Assembly: GCF_019649055.1 (NCBI RefSeq)
Contig: NW_026570483.1
Span: forward strand, 1-64,000
Source: Paramacrobiotus metropolitanus
Taxonomy: Eukaryota; Tardigrada; Eutardigrada; Parachela; Macrobiotidae
Reading direction: 5' to 3'
DNA length: 64,000 nucleotides
Below, one piece after another: positions 36,034-46,925 of the stretch. The notes under the pieces are model-generated. The model saw only the letters and a program-made list of their open reading frames with translations. It was not told the DNA's origin and did no database searches. The first letter of the stretch is position 1. Every line of letters starts with the position of its first letter. A program made the translations under genes and the position numbers.

Positions 36034-36101
36034 TATAAATACTCCGTGTATCGCCGTATGCAGTCACCACGAGAGAGCATCTACCCGAGGCCGACACTAC
36101 C
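36034..36101 (+). promoter_or_regulatory. TATA-type promoter and possible 5' non-coding exon
   Basis: CTATAAATA at 36034 is followed ~26 bp on by an initiator-like GCAGTCACC near 36060, and at 36102 by a good splice donor (GTGAGT). An acceptor (TACCTTCAG, ending 36935) precedes the ATG of the first SMYD-like gene at 36960. The signals therefore fit a leader exon spliced over an ~830-bp intron. Alternatively they may serve the small ORF at 36562. Confidence 0.4.
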
Positions 36102-36561
36102 GTGAGTCAATATTTTTAATGGTGAAACTTTTAATGGCATAGTTCTAGTGGTTTCTATGGCAACCCTAAGGCACAAATAAAGCTGGCTGGAAATTACTGC
36201 GTCTACAGTTCTGAACATAATTGGGAAGGAGCGGCACCGTTAAATGAAATTTTGTTTCTTTGACTTGTTGTTTTGAAACTGTGATGTTACCGCATTTTGT
36301 GAAATGAAAACCCCAGCCAGGTATTTGGATATTTATTTGCTTGAATTGTGCGAAAGACGGCCTCTCCGATTTATACGTGAAAAGGATGCAAATTGGTGCA
36401 ATTTTGCATGTAATTTGAAGACTGTTGTGCAGTCACGCGTATTTAAAAGGTTGCATGCTTACGCAGCGATTTCCAGTATTGTATTGTAATTGCTGTATGG
36501 AGAGCACAGAATTATTTACTTGACCTGGTATCGGGTCCAATACTAGGAAGATAAGTAGTAA

Positions 36562-36876
36562 ATGTACAGCACAATAATACGGCAAATATGTCTCACTAAA
36601 CGAATTCACGGTGCTTTAAGTCGTAGTTTGGTTGCGCAGGCTGAATGCGATGATACGGATTACATCAGGTTGGTTACTGGCCGGCGCAACAAGCCTTTTT
36701 ACACTCCGGAATCCGGATCAGAACCATTTGTACATATGACAAAAACGCAAGCGGTTATGCATTCGCCTTTGCACCGAGATCATATTATTGAGAATCGTTG
36801 GCGGTATTATAAAAACATATCGCCAAAACCGCACGTGCGTTTATCTATGCATTCAGAGCTCTCTATCAGAAGATAA
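36562..36876 (+). CDS. Hypothetical 104-residue protein with mitochondrial-type N-terminus
   Basis: A single uninterrupted frame of 104 codons lies just upstream of the SMYD-like cluster. The first ~28 residues (MYSTIIRQICLTKRIHGALS...) lack acidic residues and alternate basic and hydrophobic positions, like a mitochondrial presequence. The remainder is polar with many Arg, His and Tyr and no membrane segment. I do not recognise it. It lies inside the putative 5' intron of the first SMYD-like gene, so both interpretations cannot be fully right unless the genes are nested. Chance is not excluded at this length. Confidence 0.3.
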   Translation: MYSTIIRQICLTKRIHGALSRSLVAQAECDDTDYIRLVTGRRNKPFYTPESGSEPFVHMTKTQAVMHSPLHRDHIIENRWRYYKNISPKPHVRLSMHSELSIRR

Positions 36877-36959
36877 ATATTGTACCGAATTTCCTCTACG
36901 GTTATGCTCTGCACTATGTAATATAATACCTTCAGCGAGCATTCATACAAAGCATTATT

Positions 36960-39900
36960 ATGAGTGGGACATCGGTGAAAGCCGGCGACACCATCCTGGA
37001 GCGGGATCCGTGGGTATGGGCCTTCCAGTGGGACACTTATCCGACTCTCTGTGCCGGATGTTTTCTTCCTTTGGAGTTCGCCACGCGCAGTCCTCTGCCC
37101 TGTTCAGGATGTCATACCCATCATTACTGCAGTGAACGCTGTAAGGTACGCCGTTTTTTTCCCGTTTACCTGCGTTGTTCCCCAGGACAATGCGTTTCGC
37201 TTGAAGTTTCCAAATTTCCTGGGGTATTTATTCCTGGGTAGCTATTATTTTTTTTAACGAAATGGCTACGCGCGAGAGTATCGCGCGCGTAGAGGTTTGA
37301 CTACGCGCGAGAGAAACGCTCGCGCACAGTCAAATGACTACGCGCGCGAGTTAGCGAAATCAGAAAAATATAATCGATTTGTGAATAAACAGTAATGCGG
37401 CAAGCAAAATTCAGTACCATAACAACCAACGTCAATTGTCCGGATAATTTAATTTCTAGGACGTAAAACTGTGTATTATACCGGTACTGTGTATTAGCCG
37501 TTGTAATTTCGTATTACTGTGCTTAATTTCGTATTACCGTACTGTAACGGTTATAGTTGTAAATTTTGTACTATTTACTCCTCTGAAATGGACTCGACCC
37601 TGCTCAAAACTGGCGACCGCTTTATTTCCTACGAAGCAGCTGTAAAAGCTGTCAAAGACTGGGGCAAATTGACCAATCAGGTCTTCGTAAACCCAGGAGG
37701 AAACGCCCGGACATCGAAAACTCATCCGCAACTTTCCCATACAACTCCGCGCGACTAATTTGCAAGAAGGGAGGCGAATATCGTCCTCACCGGAAAGACG
37801 AGCAGATAACCCACAAGTCCATCACAACGACGTTGAAAAGCGGTTGCAAAGCATACGTTCATCTCAAGCTTGTCAACGGTATGATGGAAATTGTACATCT
37901 GCCAGCCGCGGGGGATCATTACCATGAGCTCTCAAGCATTGTAGCCCAGCACATCCCGGAAAACAGAAGACTGTTCTCGACAGAAGTTGACACCATGGAA
38001 CAGCTCCTTACCAATCGCGTACCGCCCTGGATCATCACGGGCACCATCAACGCGACGCGTCGGTCGACGGGAATGTTTGGGACAGTCATAACAAAGGACA
38101 TATTCAACCAAGGGACAAAAATTCGCAAGGAAAAACGACAGGGACGTCGGCAGGACGAGATTCTTATCCAGTTCCTGGTTCAACTTCGTCAAAACGATCC
38201 AACCGGTACCTACGACGTTTCCGTAGCAGAAGAAGACATTTCAAACCTAAACCGTTATGGCTCTGATCTGGCGCTCCGGCTGTTTGGTCGCTGGGACTTA
38301 TCTTTTGCGAGAAGCTTTCCCACAGCGAGGAGGGTTGGATTCGCCAGCGGAAATTGCTCTTTGCTAGCCAAATAACCAATGTTTTGCGCAGCCACTTTTC
38401 AGCGGCGTAAATCACTATGTCTGCGCGCTATACGATTGTATGAAACCTGGCGTCGTACGGATCTACTGCTCACCTGTGGCACGTTTCGTACCAATGAAAA
38501 AAAGTGAACCGTTTTTTCTCTCCTTGTAGTCACAGTAGAAATCTGTATAGATGCTGTAGACCCCCTGTAGACCTATCGGTAGTCACCTGGTTTCTTATGA
38601 TGTATACAGGTGGTCTACGGCTGTCTACCGCTGTATACAGGCAGCCCTATCTGGATCCAGCTGGATGCACTGCTTGTATAGACCGGTAGTCATCTGTAGA
38701 CAGCCCGTAGACACCACTGTAGAGCTCAGGGACGAAACGCCCGTACAAAGACGGTGATCACCTTTCAAAGCATTCGCGTTTCCGGAAAAGATGCCGAAGC
38801 GTTGGAGAAAGCAGTAAAGCTGCCGGCTAAGCGAAGACACACTGTTATTTAAATTTGAATTGTGATTGAAAATCAATATCCGTGCTGCTGCTGCATCAAA
38901 ATTGTAATTTAGTATTGCTTCGTAGATTACTGCTTCTTCTGTCCGCATAAAAAGGAACGAAATCTATCGCGCGTAGCTGATTCTGTACACTTTTTACTAC
39001 CGGCGAGAGCTCTCGCGCGTACACTACGCGCAGGAGCTCTCGCGCGTAGACAAAGTGCTACGCGCGTGAGTATTCCCGCGCGTAGACCTGTCCTTTTTTT
39101 AACCAGCAATTGTTATTATGCAGAATACTGATTGGAAAATGGAACATAAATTCGAGTGCACGTTAATGAAGCGTCTGGCCGATTATCGGCAGCAACTGGT
39201 ACAACAACCAGAACTGCAGAAAATATTCCAAGACCCACGCAATAATACCGGACAACCACAGGGTGGCAATGCGCTACTGTTTTCCGTAGCCATTATCCTG
39301 GCACTGAAAGTCCACAACAAAATCCAGGTAATACATATATATGTAGCCGTTCAAAATTTTATTTAGTACCACGCTCACTCTTACAACACCGGCTTTTTGA
39401 CTAACAAACGCAACCGTGTATTATCATCTCCTGCAGAAGTCCATCACGGACCGGGTTCCCGGATTGGACGGCAAACGATCGGCAAGGGAAATTATTCAGT
39501 TATTCGACGCTGATCGGTCATCCAGCCAAGCGCAACAAAACCCTGAGTAAGATTCGTGTTTATGTCATTGCCTCCATAAGACATTTTCTGTCTTGTTTTT
39601 ACGCCAGTAAGACTAAGAATTATGACAGAATGGTATTGCTCTAGAAAGCCGGTATACGGCAGCGCGGCGCCACAGTGCTGCGGCTGCTGTTCCATTTTAG
39701 ATCTATGCAAATGATAACCCAGTGTCTGCTGTTCCCCAGGTTTATAAAATCGAAGACCTTTAAAGGGCTCTTGACGGCTATATACCCGAAACTTACCGAT
39801 CGACCGGCGGAGGACGAATCCGCTGACATTCTGCTACGCGTTCTACACAACGCGCATCCGGTTTGGGACCATAACAGCGGTGGTCTCGGACCGCAGCAGT

Positions 39901-40970
39901 ACGGCACCGGAATGTTTTTGGGCATTGAGAAAAGTCATTCGATGCCAGTGTGTCTGGATTACAACGCCATGGCCATCTTACCGGGAAAGACGCTGCGATT
40001 GGTAGCGATCGATGATATTCCGGACTACCGTGGACCGAGCGATGTAACTATTGCCCGTTTTTCTTTTCCATTTTCGTGCTGACGAACTTTTTTTGTAGGC
40101 ACGGTGGTGCGATCCCAGATGTGATGCAACGCAGCTGCCTGTGAAACAGCGGCGAGATTACTTCCAGCGAAAATACGGACGCGTCTGCGGCTGCCGCAAA
40201 TGCACGGATGAGTTTGTACGAATTCTTTGTTGTACTTCTGCACTGTTGCAACTTTGATTTTATCTTAAAAACTGCTTTAGCCGTATGAAAAAGCGCAGAC
40301 TTCGATACGCATGTCTTATTTATTGGAAACTCCAGTTTCCGTTTACTTCTGTTAAACTAGGCGTCGCTTCAAGGAAAAGCACGACACGGCGTTTCAGCTG
40401 AGCGTCACCGCGGACTTATTATCGAACAAACACCTACACCGAAATCTAAAACATCAAAAGGTGGCCATCATCGAAGAGCTGACCCAGTTGGACATTTTAC
40501 ATCCGGGTTCCCCTTTGGGATTGGTCTGTGGCTGGGTGGTGACGGATGTGTACGAAGAACAGAAGCGTTTTGGGGAAGCCTGGGATCTATATCAAAACTG
40601 CATACTTTGCACCCGGTAAGTCCAATGCGACAAGGGGTTTCTCACTTACGTGTCGCATCGGGTTTTTAAGTTGTTTTTCTACAGGGAAATATTCTCCAAG
40701 TATCACGTTACTCGGGCCCAGTTCCAAGCCTTTGCTGGTCAATTTGCGACAAAATGGGCGGAACGCATGGCTGATGATCCACGAGAAAAATCTACAACGA
40801 CGAAGGCCTTTATCATCGAAGTTCTCGGATGGGGGATTGATTACTTAAGCGAGTCGGCGGCGATCTACCTGAAGCTATTTGGGCACCTCTGTAGATATGC
40901 CATTTGCTGGCAGATAAAAATCCGCGAAGCGAAGGAAATGTTACGGGCACTGAAGTATGATCATGATTGA
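36960..40970 (+). CDS. SMYD-like gene 1 (MYND finger, split SET domain), possibly defective
   Basis: Exons inferred by alignment to its three paralogues: 36960-37145, 39124-39327, 39437-39546, 39740-40043, 40099-40215, 40361-40615 and 40685-40970. Exon 1 has a SET-N-type stretch (AGDTILERDPWVWAFQW) and the first six MYND ligands (CAGC, CSGC, YCSERC). Exon 2 completes the finger (DWKMEHKFEC). Exon 4 carries the SET core and exon 5 a post-SET CGCRKC. Exons 6-7 form the helical, TPR-like C-terminus. SMYD proteins are lysine methyltransferases in nucleus and cytoplasm, but key SET residues differ here. Oddities: the part of exon 6 encoding the second cysteine cluster is absent, and the remaining exon 6 joins exon 5 out of phase by one base. 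Intron 1 is 1978 bp because of a transposon. It may be a decaying gene or use an unseen splice form. Confidence 0.72.
37259..39093 (+). mobile_element. Mutator-like (MULE) DNA transposon inside intron 1 of SMYD-like gene 1
   Basis: Both ends carry clustered inverted repeats with the core CTACGCGCGAG. On the left there are several copies within 37262-37350; on the right the complement CGCGCGTAG lies within 38965-39088. The element is bracketed by TTTTTTTAAC at 37249-37258 and 39094-39103, a 10-bp direct repeat in the size range of MULE target duplications (9-10 bp). Inside are a transposase remnant (37588-38375) and, at 38535-38725, a field of TGTAGAC/GTCTACA words. The inverted ends are imperfect and the transposase is partial, so the copy looks immobile. 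Confidence 0.72.
37588..38375 (+). pseudogene. MULE transposase N-terminal fragment (FAR1/ZSWIM3-like)
   Basis: Starts at ATG 37588 and shifts frame near 37737 (open again to 38375). The first part (SYEAAVKAVKDWGKLTNQVF) resembles the start of FAR1-type domains. After the shift come RLICKKGGEYR, then SGCKAYVHL and a GDHYHEL zinc-ligand signature (C...C...H-x-H) as in FLYWCH/FAR1-like fingers of MULE and ZSWIM proteins. PENRRLFSTEVDTM and TKDIFNQ follow. The DDE catalytic core and SWIM finger expected downstream are missing. It is a dead fragment with a frameshift and a 3' deletion. Confidence 0.68.
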
Positions 40971-42360
40971 ATCTCCGACACCGCCAAAGATATCGATCGG
41001 CCTTCCTCCTGAATTCACCGTCCCATGATCACACTCTGTTGTTATTTCAGTTGCTAAACGGCTGGAAAGCGCTGTCGCGAATCCATGCCGCATATTTTAG
41101 AGGCGTGACTAAAACTAGTAATTTAAATTTGCTGAGAGTTTGACGACTGAATCGAAATATAAAACAAAAATTTGTCAGACCATACCAATTAAAAACCAAG
41201 AAAACTGCCCCTCTTCTTGTGCGGTCTCGAAGTTATATAAAGTAAATGTGGGCATCAGCCGCATCACTTGTGACGAGGCAGCACATACATCTGTAGTCAC
41301 AATACGTACTTTGTACTTCAGTATGCATAGCTCGTTAAAGCATTCAATAAATTCCAACGTTGTGTAACCTGTGACAATATTCTCGCTCACGATAATCACA
41401 TGGAAAAAACGTTTTGTTTTGGACGTCCTACCAAGTATTGCATTATTAAGTGCGATGCTGCGTAAGTACGCGTACGGTATCAACGATCGGACCGCTGTCA
41501 CCTTACAGAGCATGCGAAAAAAACACTCTAATGAAGAGTTTCGCATATCCATCGCTAACGCCGCATTAAATTCGGCAAGCTACGGTGTTGTTGTTCGTTG
41601 TGGACGGAAGCGGTTGAGAGGAACGACTGCGGTGTTGCACTGTTGCGGGTTTTGGAGAGCGAACAGGTCGGCATAACTGGGCATATGCGAAATCGAAATC
41701 GGAGCAGGCGGACCTTCCGGCGACGAGTTTCCAATCCCATTTGTGGCCGTTTTCTGTAGCTGCTTAAAGGAGAAAACATTTAAAGACAGCTTGCCAACGT
41801 GTAGGGTAGGTGGGACCGTGGGAGGTTAAAACAATGAGCGATTGGTCAATTGATATAAATTATATAATCAGGCCGGAGAAAACTGCCAACCGAAAGCAAG
41901 ATCAATGCAGTTGCCAGCGTTTGACAGTTTTAGCTGATGGATAGCCAGCGCGAATGCAAATAGATCAAGACAAGGATGTGAATACAATAGTCCAGTCTAG
42001 AGAGAGAATTCAAATGATTGCGTCTACCAAATTTCGCATCGATTAGCAAGCAAATCGTCCTTTAACCGACGGTGAGCAGTAAGCGAGATCTCTATCTAAT
42101 TTTATGGTAACTTATTCATGGTTCTAAATTCATGGTAACTCATTCTACGAAGCGATCATTCTTTCCCCTCTTAGACAGGCAGATCACTTTCTGAACCTTT
42201 CGCTGTAGGCTTGCAGTGTCCGGCATTTCGTCAAGACCGGACGTTCATTGAGAAATATAAATTAACTAAAGCATAAATTTAGTTTCTTCTATGGTTTGCT
42301 TTTGCACCGCTGCTTAAGATTAAATATTGTATTCTCCGCGACCCGTCATACGGAAACAGG
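40971..42360. other. Intergenic between SMYD-like genes 1 and 2
   Basis: Apart from a degenerate minus-strand ORF (41175-41552, listed separately) I see no gene, RNA or repeat of note. Reading frames on the plus strand here mirror that ORF. A possible acceptor-like GAAACAG immediately precedes the ATG of gene 2 (42361), so that gene may also have a 5' non-coding exon. Confidence 0.5.
41175..41552 (-). pseudogene. Possible orotate phosphoribosyltransferase-like fragment, degenerate
   Basis: 125 codons. The pattern IPYAYLRS, then RTSKTKRF, then HVIIVSENIVTGYTTLEFIE, then VRIVTTDV follows the order seen in orotate phosphoribosyltransferases: an IPmliRrk strand, a G-T-K loop, a PRPP-binding strand of type hhhEDVVTSG, and the next beta strand. 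In the PRPP signature the first acidic residue is Ser and one Thr is Val, so substrate binding would be impaired. No N-terminal part or downstream exon was found. It could be a relic or a chance resemblance. Confidence 0.3.
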
Positions 42361-45300
42361 ATGAACGTGGCAGCCGGCGACATCATTCTGGAACGGGATC
42401 CATGGGTGTGGGCCTTCCAGTGGAGCAAATATTCCACCATCTGTGCTGGATGTTTCTTTCCTTTGGAGATCGTATCTCACAGTCCGCTGTCATGCCCAGG
42501 ATGTCGTACCCATCGTTACTGCAGCGAACAGTGTCAGGTGTGTAGGTAATTTTGGTTCGCTTGATTCCTCCGCAGGGTGCGTGATGTTTTGAATGACCTT
42601 TCGATTTTTCTGAGTGATCTGAATTAACGACGAATTATCTATGTTCTCGAGCGGCGCGAGTTTATCAAATAACAAGTTGTCAAATGTAAACAAGTTTATC
42701 AAATAATAAGTTGTCTATTTTTTCGAGCGTAATATATCGTAATTTAATTTTTTATACAATTAATCCATGCAGAATGCTGACTGGAAAGTGGAGCATAGTT
42801 TCGAGTGCGCATTGATGAAGCAGCTCACCGATTATCGACAGCAAGTGGTATGCCACCCGGAGCTGGAGAAACTTTCTCAAGATCGACCCGCCATGCATGG
42901 ACCACACCAGATCGACAATACGGTGTTCGCTGTAGGCGTTCTTTTGACGCTGAAAGTCCACAACAAAATCCAGGTTAGCGCAAGTATAAGCACAGCTTTA
43001 CAGTTTCCAGGTCATTTAATTTTACAGATTAACATTTTTTTATATTCATATATTAAATCTGAGCGCGCTTATTTGTACCCTCCCCTTGCAGAAGTCCATT
43101 ATGGACTCGATCCCTGCACTGGACGGCAAGCGATCTGCCAAAGAAATTATCCAGTCATTCGACGCCGATCGCTCTACGAGTGAAGCACAGAAAATCATCA
43201 AGTACGTAATGCAACTTCCGTGGTGCCACATAATAAAATGCGTAGTAAACTAATTTTATAAGTTTAAACGGATAACTTTCATGACACGACATGAAAATAT
43301 AAAAATACAGAATTTCCAAAATTAAATAAATTTCATAGTGTAGAGCTGTCGATTGCAAAATTTATGTACAAGTTCATCTGAAATATGATACCATCCGACA
43401 TCCGTTGTAAGAAACGCCAGTCCATATACCATATTTATCAACAATAAAGGACTAATTTGGCAGTCATGGCATTTAGTGGCTAAGACGTCGTGCACAAGGG
43501 AGGTTTACCTAACTTACAAGTTAGGAAGATGTAACATTCACGGCATTCGGACTATGTGGACAACAGAGGGAGAAAGCGTAGCGCCGGAACTGATTAGACT
43601 CGCCGGGCCGACAGATTCGGGGGGGGGGGGGTGGGCGAGGGCTTCTACTATTTCGTGACCTTTCGGGACGGGGCGCTGATATCGGGATTCACGGTATTTA
43701 AAACACGTTTTGCGTAAAATACGACAATTCTTCATTTCTGCTCTAATTCTGCACAACTTAAGTTTACAGTTTATTGTATACATTCACCGGCACCACTCCT
43801 TTGCGGCGCTTTACGTTTATAGCAATTAATCACACAAAATGCTTTTTGACTTGCTTCGATGCACTCAGCGCTGTCAGGTAAATATCAAACCAAATCGAAG
43901 TTGTTGAAAATCGAAATTGTATAATTTGTTACGGGGTTGACCCGGTTTTGCTATACATCGTCTGTAGTTCATTTTTTTTTCTGAGTTTATTACTGTTTAT
44001 GCTTCACAATTAAGTATAAGCGAAGTTTTTGTTATGAAAGGTCACCAATTAATTCATTTCTGTGAACTTTGATCTTTGTATCAGGTTTACGAAATCCGTG
44101 ACTTTTAAAAACTTCCTATTGGCCATATATGCGAAGGATGCCGATCGACCAACTGAAGAAGAATGCGCTGATATCTTGATACGCGTCTCGCAGAACGTCC
44201 ATCCAGTGTGGGACCATAACCGTGAGGGTACCGGTCCGCAACAGTATGGTGCTGGAGTGTTTTTGGCTATGAAAAAAAGCCAGTCCCTGACGGTGTGTTT
44301 GGATTACAACACCATGGCCATTTTTCCGGGAAAGATGCTGCGACTGGTGGCCATCGATGACATTCCGAACTACCGCGGATGGAAAGATGTACAGCGAGAA
44401 ATTACATTCTCATATTGCTGCGCTATTAGTATTCGCTCTGCTTTCACAGATACGCTTGTTCGAACCTTCTTCGCATGACATGATGCACCCTGTGAAACAG
44501 CGGCGCGAATATTTCCAACAAAAGTACGGACGCGAATGCGGTTGTCGCAAATGCACGGACCAATTTGTAAGAATTTTCGGCGTTGAAATTCCGGTGTTCC
44601 TTCTTCCTTGTTCGATACTGAATTTTTTTTGAAAAATAAGTCATGAAGTTGTTCGCCAAATTAAAGTAAATGTTCGATTGCAGCATCACTTCATCCAGAA
44701 CAAACTGCTCTCGTTTTGAATTCGGATTTCGTGAAAAATTATATAATTTATTGAAGAGTAAACAGATGAATGAAAATGATCTGTTTTCACTCACCATTGC
44801 AATCAAATAAATTACTTCGCACTTTTGTAACTAATTAACTGTTATTTGTGGAGGATGCGGAAATCAACCCGCTGAAATGTGTCAGCCAAGGCTGCCCAGA
44901 GCGCATCCCGAGTGACGAACGCGCCCTGTTGCCGTGTGCACAGTGTGGCGCCCTTAATGAACCCCGTCTGCAAGCGCTGCGCCGTTTCATGGAAAAGCAT
45001 GAAACGGATTTCAAGCGGGATACTGCCATGCAGTTGGGAACGCAGCCGTCGCAAGGAGGTTTAAAGCATCAGAAAATGGCCATTATCGAAGAGCTGAATA
45101 AGCTGGACATCCTACAACCGGGAGCGCATTTGCGCATGGTGTGCGGTTGGATTGTGACGGATGTGTACGAAGAGCAGAAGCGCTTTGAGGAAGCTTGGAC
45201 GCTGTATCAGGACTGTATGCTATGCACCCGGTAGGTATATGCGCATTAGGGCACTTCTCTCAATCAAGTACGTATTCTGTTAAAAAAAGTCTAGCTACAC

Positions 45301-45969
45301 CATCTTTCCGTTCACGCTGTATGAGAGCAAAGGGTGTTCGCAGAGTAATATTAAAATCGAAAAAAAACAGTGTGCAAAATAAATTTCCGGTACGCATAAA
45401 TCGACAGCAAAAGGATCGAACAGGCAAGCGTTCGTTTGCGTATGATGCGCTACAACCCAGCATCCTTGAAACCGGTAGGCCGTACTCTATGTACATGCCG
45501 GTGCAAGCCGTGTCTGTGAACCGAATCGAGCTTGTAGCCTCGTACAACGTATGTACGCGAGTTTGAACCATCGAAAATTTCACTCATTGTGTGCAGGGTT
45601 CCAGTACAGTTAACCCGGAACCGACTGGCCAGTGGTTTCCGCTTTCATTTTTTGTTACATTGCACGTGTTTGTACTGTTACAGACAAATCTTCCCCAAGT
45701 ACCATGTTGTCCGAGCCCAGTTTCTAGCTTTTGCTGGCCAGTTTGCGATTACCTGGGCAGAACGAATGGCGAACGATCCTCCGAAGAAGTCTGTTACAAC
45801 GACCGCCCTCATCCGTGAACTCGTCGAATGGGGTAGCGGTTATCTGAAGGAGTCGGCAAACATCTACTTTAAGTTATTCGGACGGGCGTGTTTGTTCGCA
45901 CTCGGTGGAGAGATGAGAATCTGCGAAGCGCAGGAAATTTTACGGACAGTGGAACATGATAATGAGTAA
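42361..45969 (+). CDS. SMYD-like gene 2 (MYND finger, split SET domain)
   Basis: Seven exons in frame: 42361-42537, 42773-42973, 43092-43201, 44085-44388, 44450-44566, 44854-45230 and 45684-45969, encoding 523 residues. MYND ligands are C28, C31, C45, C48, C54, C58, H67 and C71, exactly the canonical spacing. Residues ~164-264 are the SET core, C294/C296/C299 the post-SET CGCRKC, and C312, C317, C331 and C334 a second zinc-like cluster (LKCVSQGC...LLPCAQC). From ~370 on the protein is helical and TPR-like. Where SMYD enzymes have NHSCxPN this protein has a KKSQSLTVCLDYN segment, and the Tyr of the late SET motif is not evident. Methyltransferase activity is therefore doubtful, and a protein-binding role through MYND is possible. 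This is the cleanest model of the four. Confidence 0.88.
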
Positions 45970-46925
45970 ATTTTGAGTGCACCTGCGCCCTTAAACTGGC
46001 ACGGGACAGGCGAAGGTTTTGCTGAGCTGTGTTCTGGTATAACATTTTTTAAGAGAAACTGTTTACGTTGCCTTAGACTCCAGTTGAAGACTTGTTCAGA
46101 AATGTTTGTATTAATGTGTGTTACCTTCTGATACTGCACCAACTCGTACTGTATGGCTAACGTTCTCCATTAAATTTTCATAATACTGTTCTTTAACACG
46201 AAACCTGGGCGAACAATAAAAATGGTTTTTGGATATCGTTTTGAATAGCGCAACTACAGTTGAGGCAGGTTCTGAGGTTCGGAACAAGAATTCCTTTCAA
46301 CCCTGCACTATGCTCACATTTCGTACGAGTGCATTTGGTACGAGTACGCAGTTTTCGTGTTTTACTAATTAGTGGCCCAGGGATTTTATTTCTTCGTAAG
46401 GGTGAGAAGGGACATTACAACTCATCTTTACAAAATAATAAGGTCAAAGAAGCGTTCTCATACTTGAAAAAACCCGGCAAAGCACTATAAAGGAAAAGAA
46501 ATGTATGAAGTACTAGTACTTACAATAGTTGCTGACTAGCGTCTAGCTGTAACGGACAGCCGCCTTGTGGGCTGGGTTCCGTTCGTATTCCAAGACGTGC
46601 GGACGATGAAACATGCCCGCTGCGGCGCTGTCGAATCGTCGATGCCAGAGTTCACTTGCCTCAGTTGCCTGATAGGAGTTTTGTGCTTTAGAACAACGCA
46701 CACGGATACTACACGCAATAGGTTTAGAATCAAATTTCGCCCAACAGCTAGCCATACTCATTTGTGAGTTACTTTTGCGATTTGCATGGACCGTGTATGT
46801 TGGGCCGCGAGTTCTTCATTTTTCGGAAATATCCAGTAAATTGTTAGCCCGAGATTGCATTCTTCTTGGTGGTGGCCGTTGACCGACTCTCCCAATTTCC
46901 CAATCCCATCTAACAAAGCGGTACG
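45970..46925. other. Intergenic between SMYD-like genes 2 and 3, with a polyadenylation signal
   Basis: AATAAA at 46215-46220 lies ~250 bp past the stop of gene 2 and is the likely poly-A signal. The rest shows no coding pattern that I trust. No clear TATA box was found before the ATG of gene 3 at 46926. Confidence 0.5.

Noticed and set aside
41175-41552. Thioredoxin fold reading (MPTFTLYNF as a cis-Pro loop)
   Set aside because: No CxxC at the proper place, and the phosphoribosyltransferase motif order fits more of the sequence.
43476-43658. 60-codon ORF with a G-run in intron 3 of SMYD-like gene 2
   Set aside because: Includes a homopolymer of about a dozen G, has no motif, and lies inside a well supported intron.
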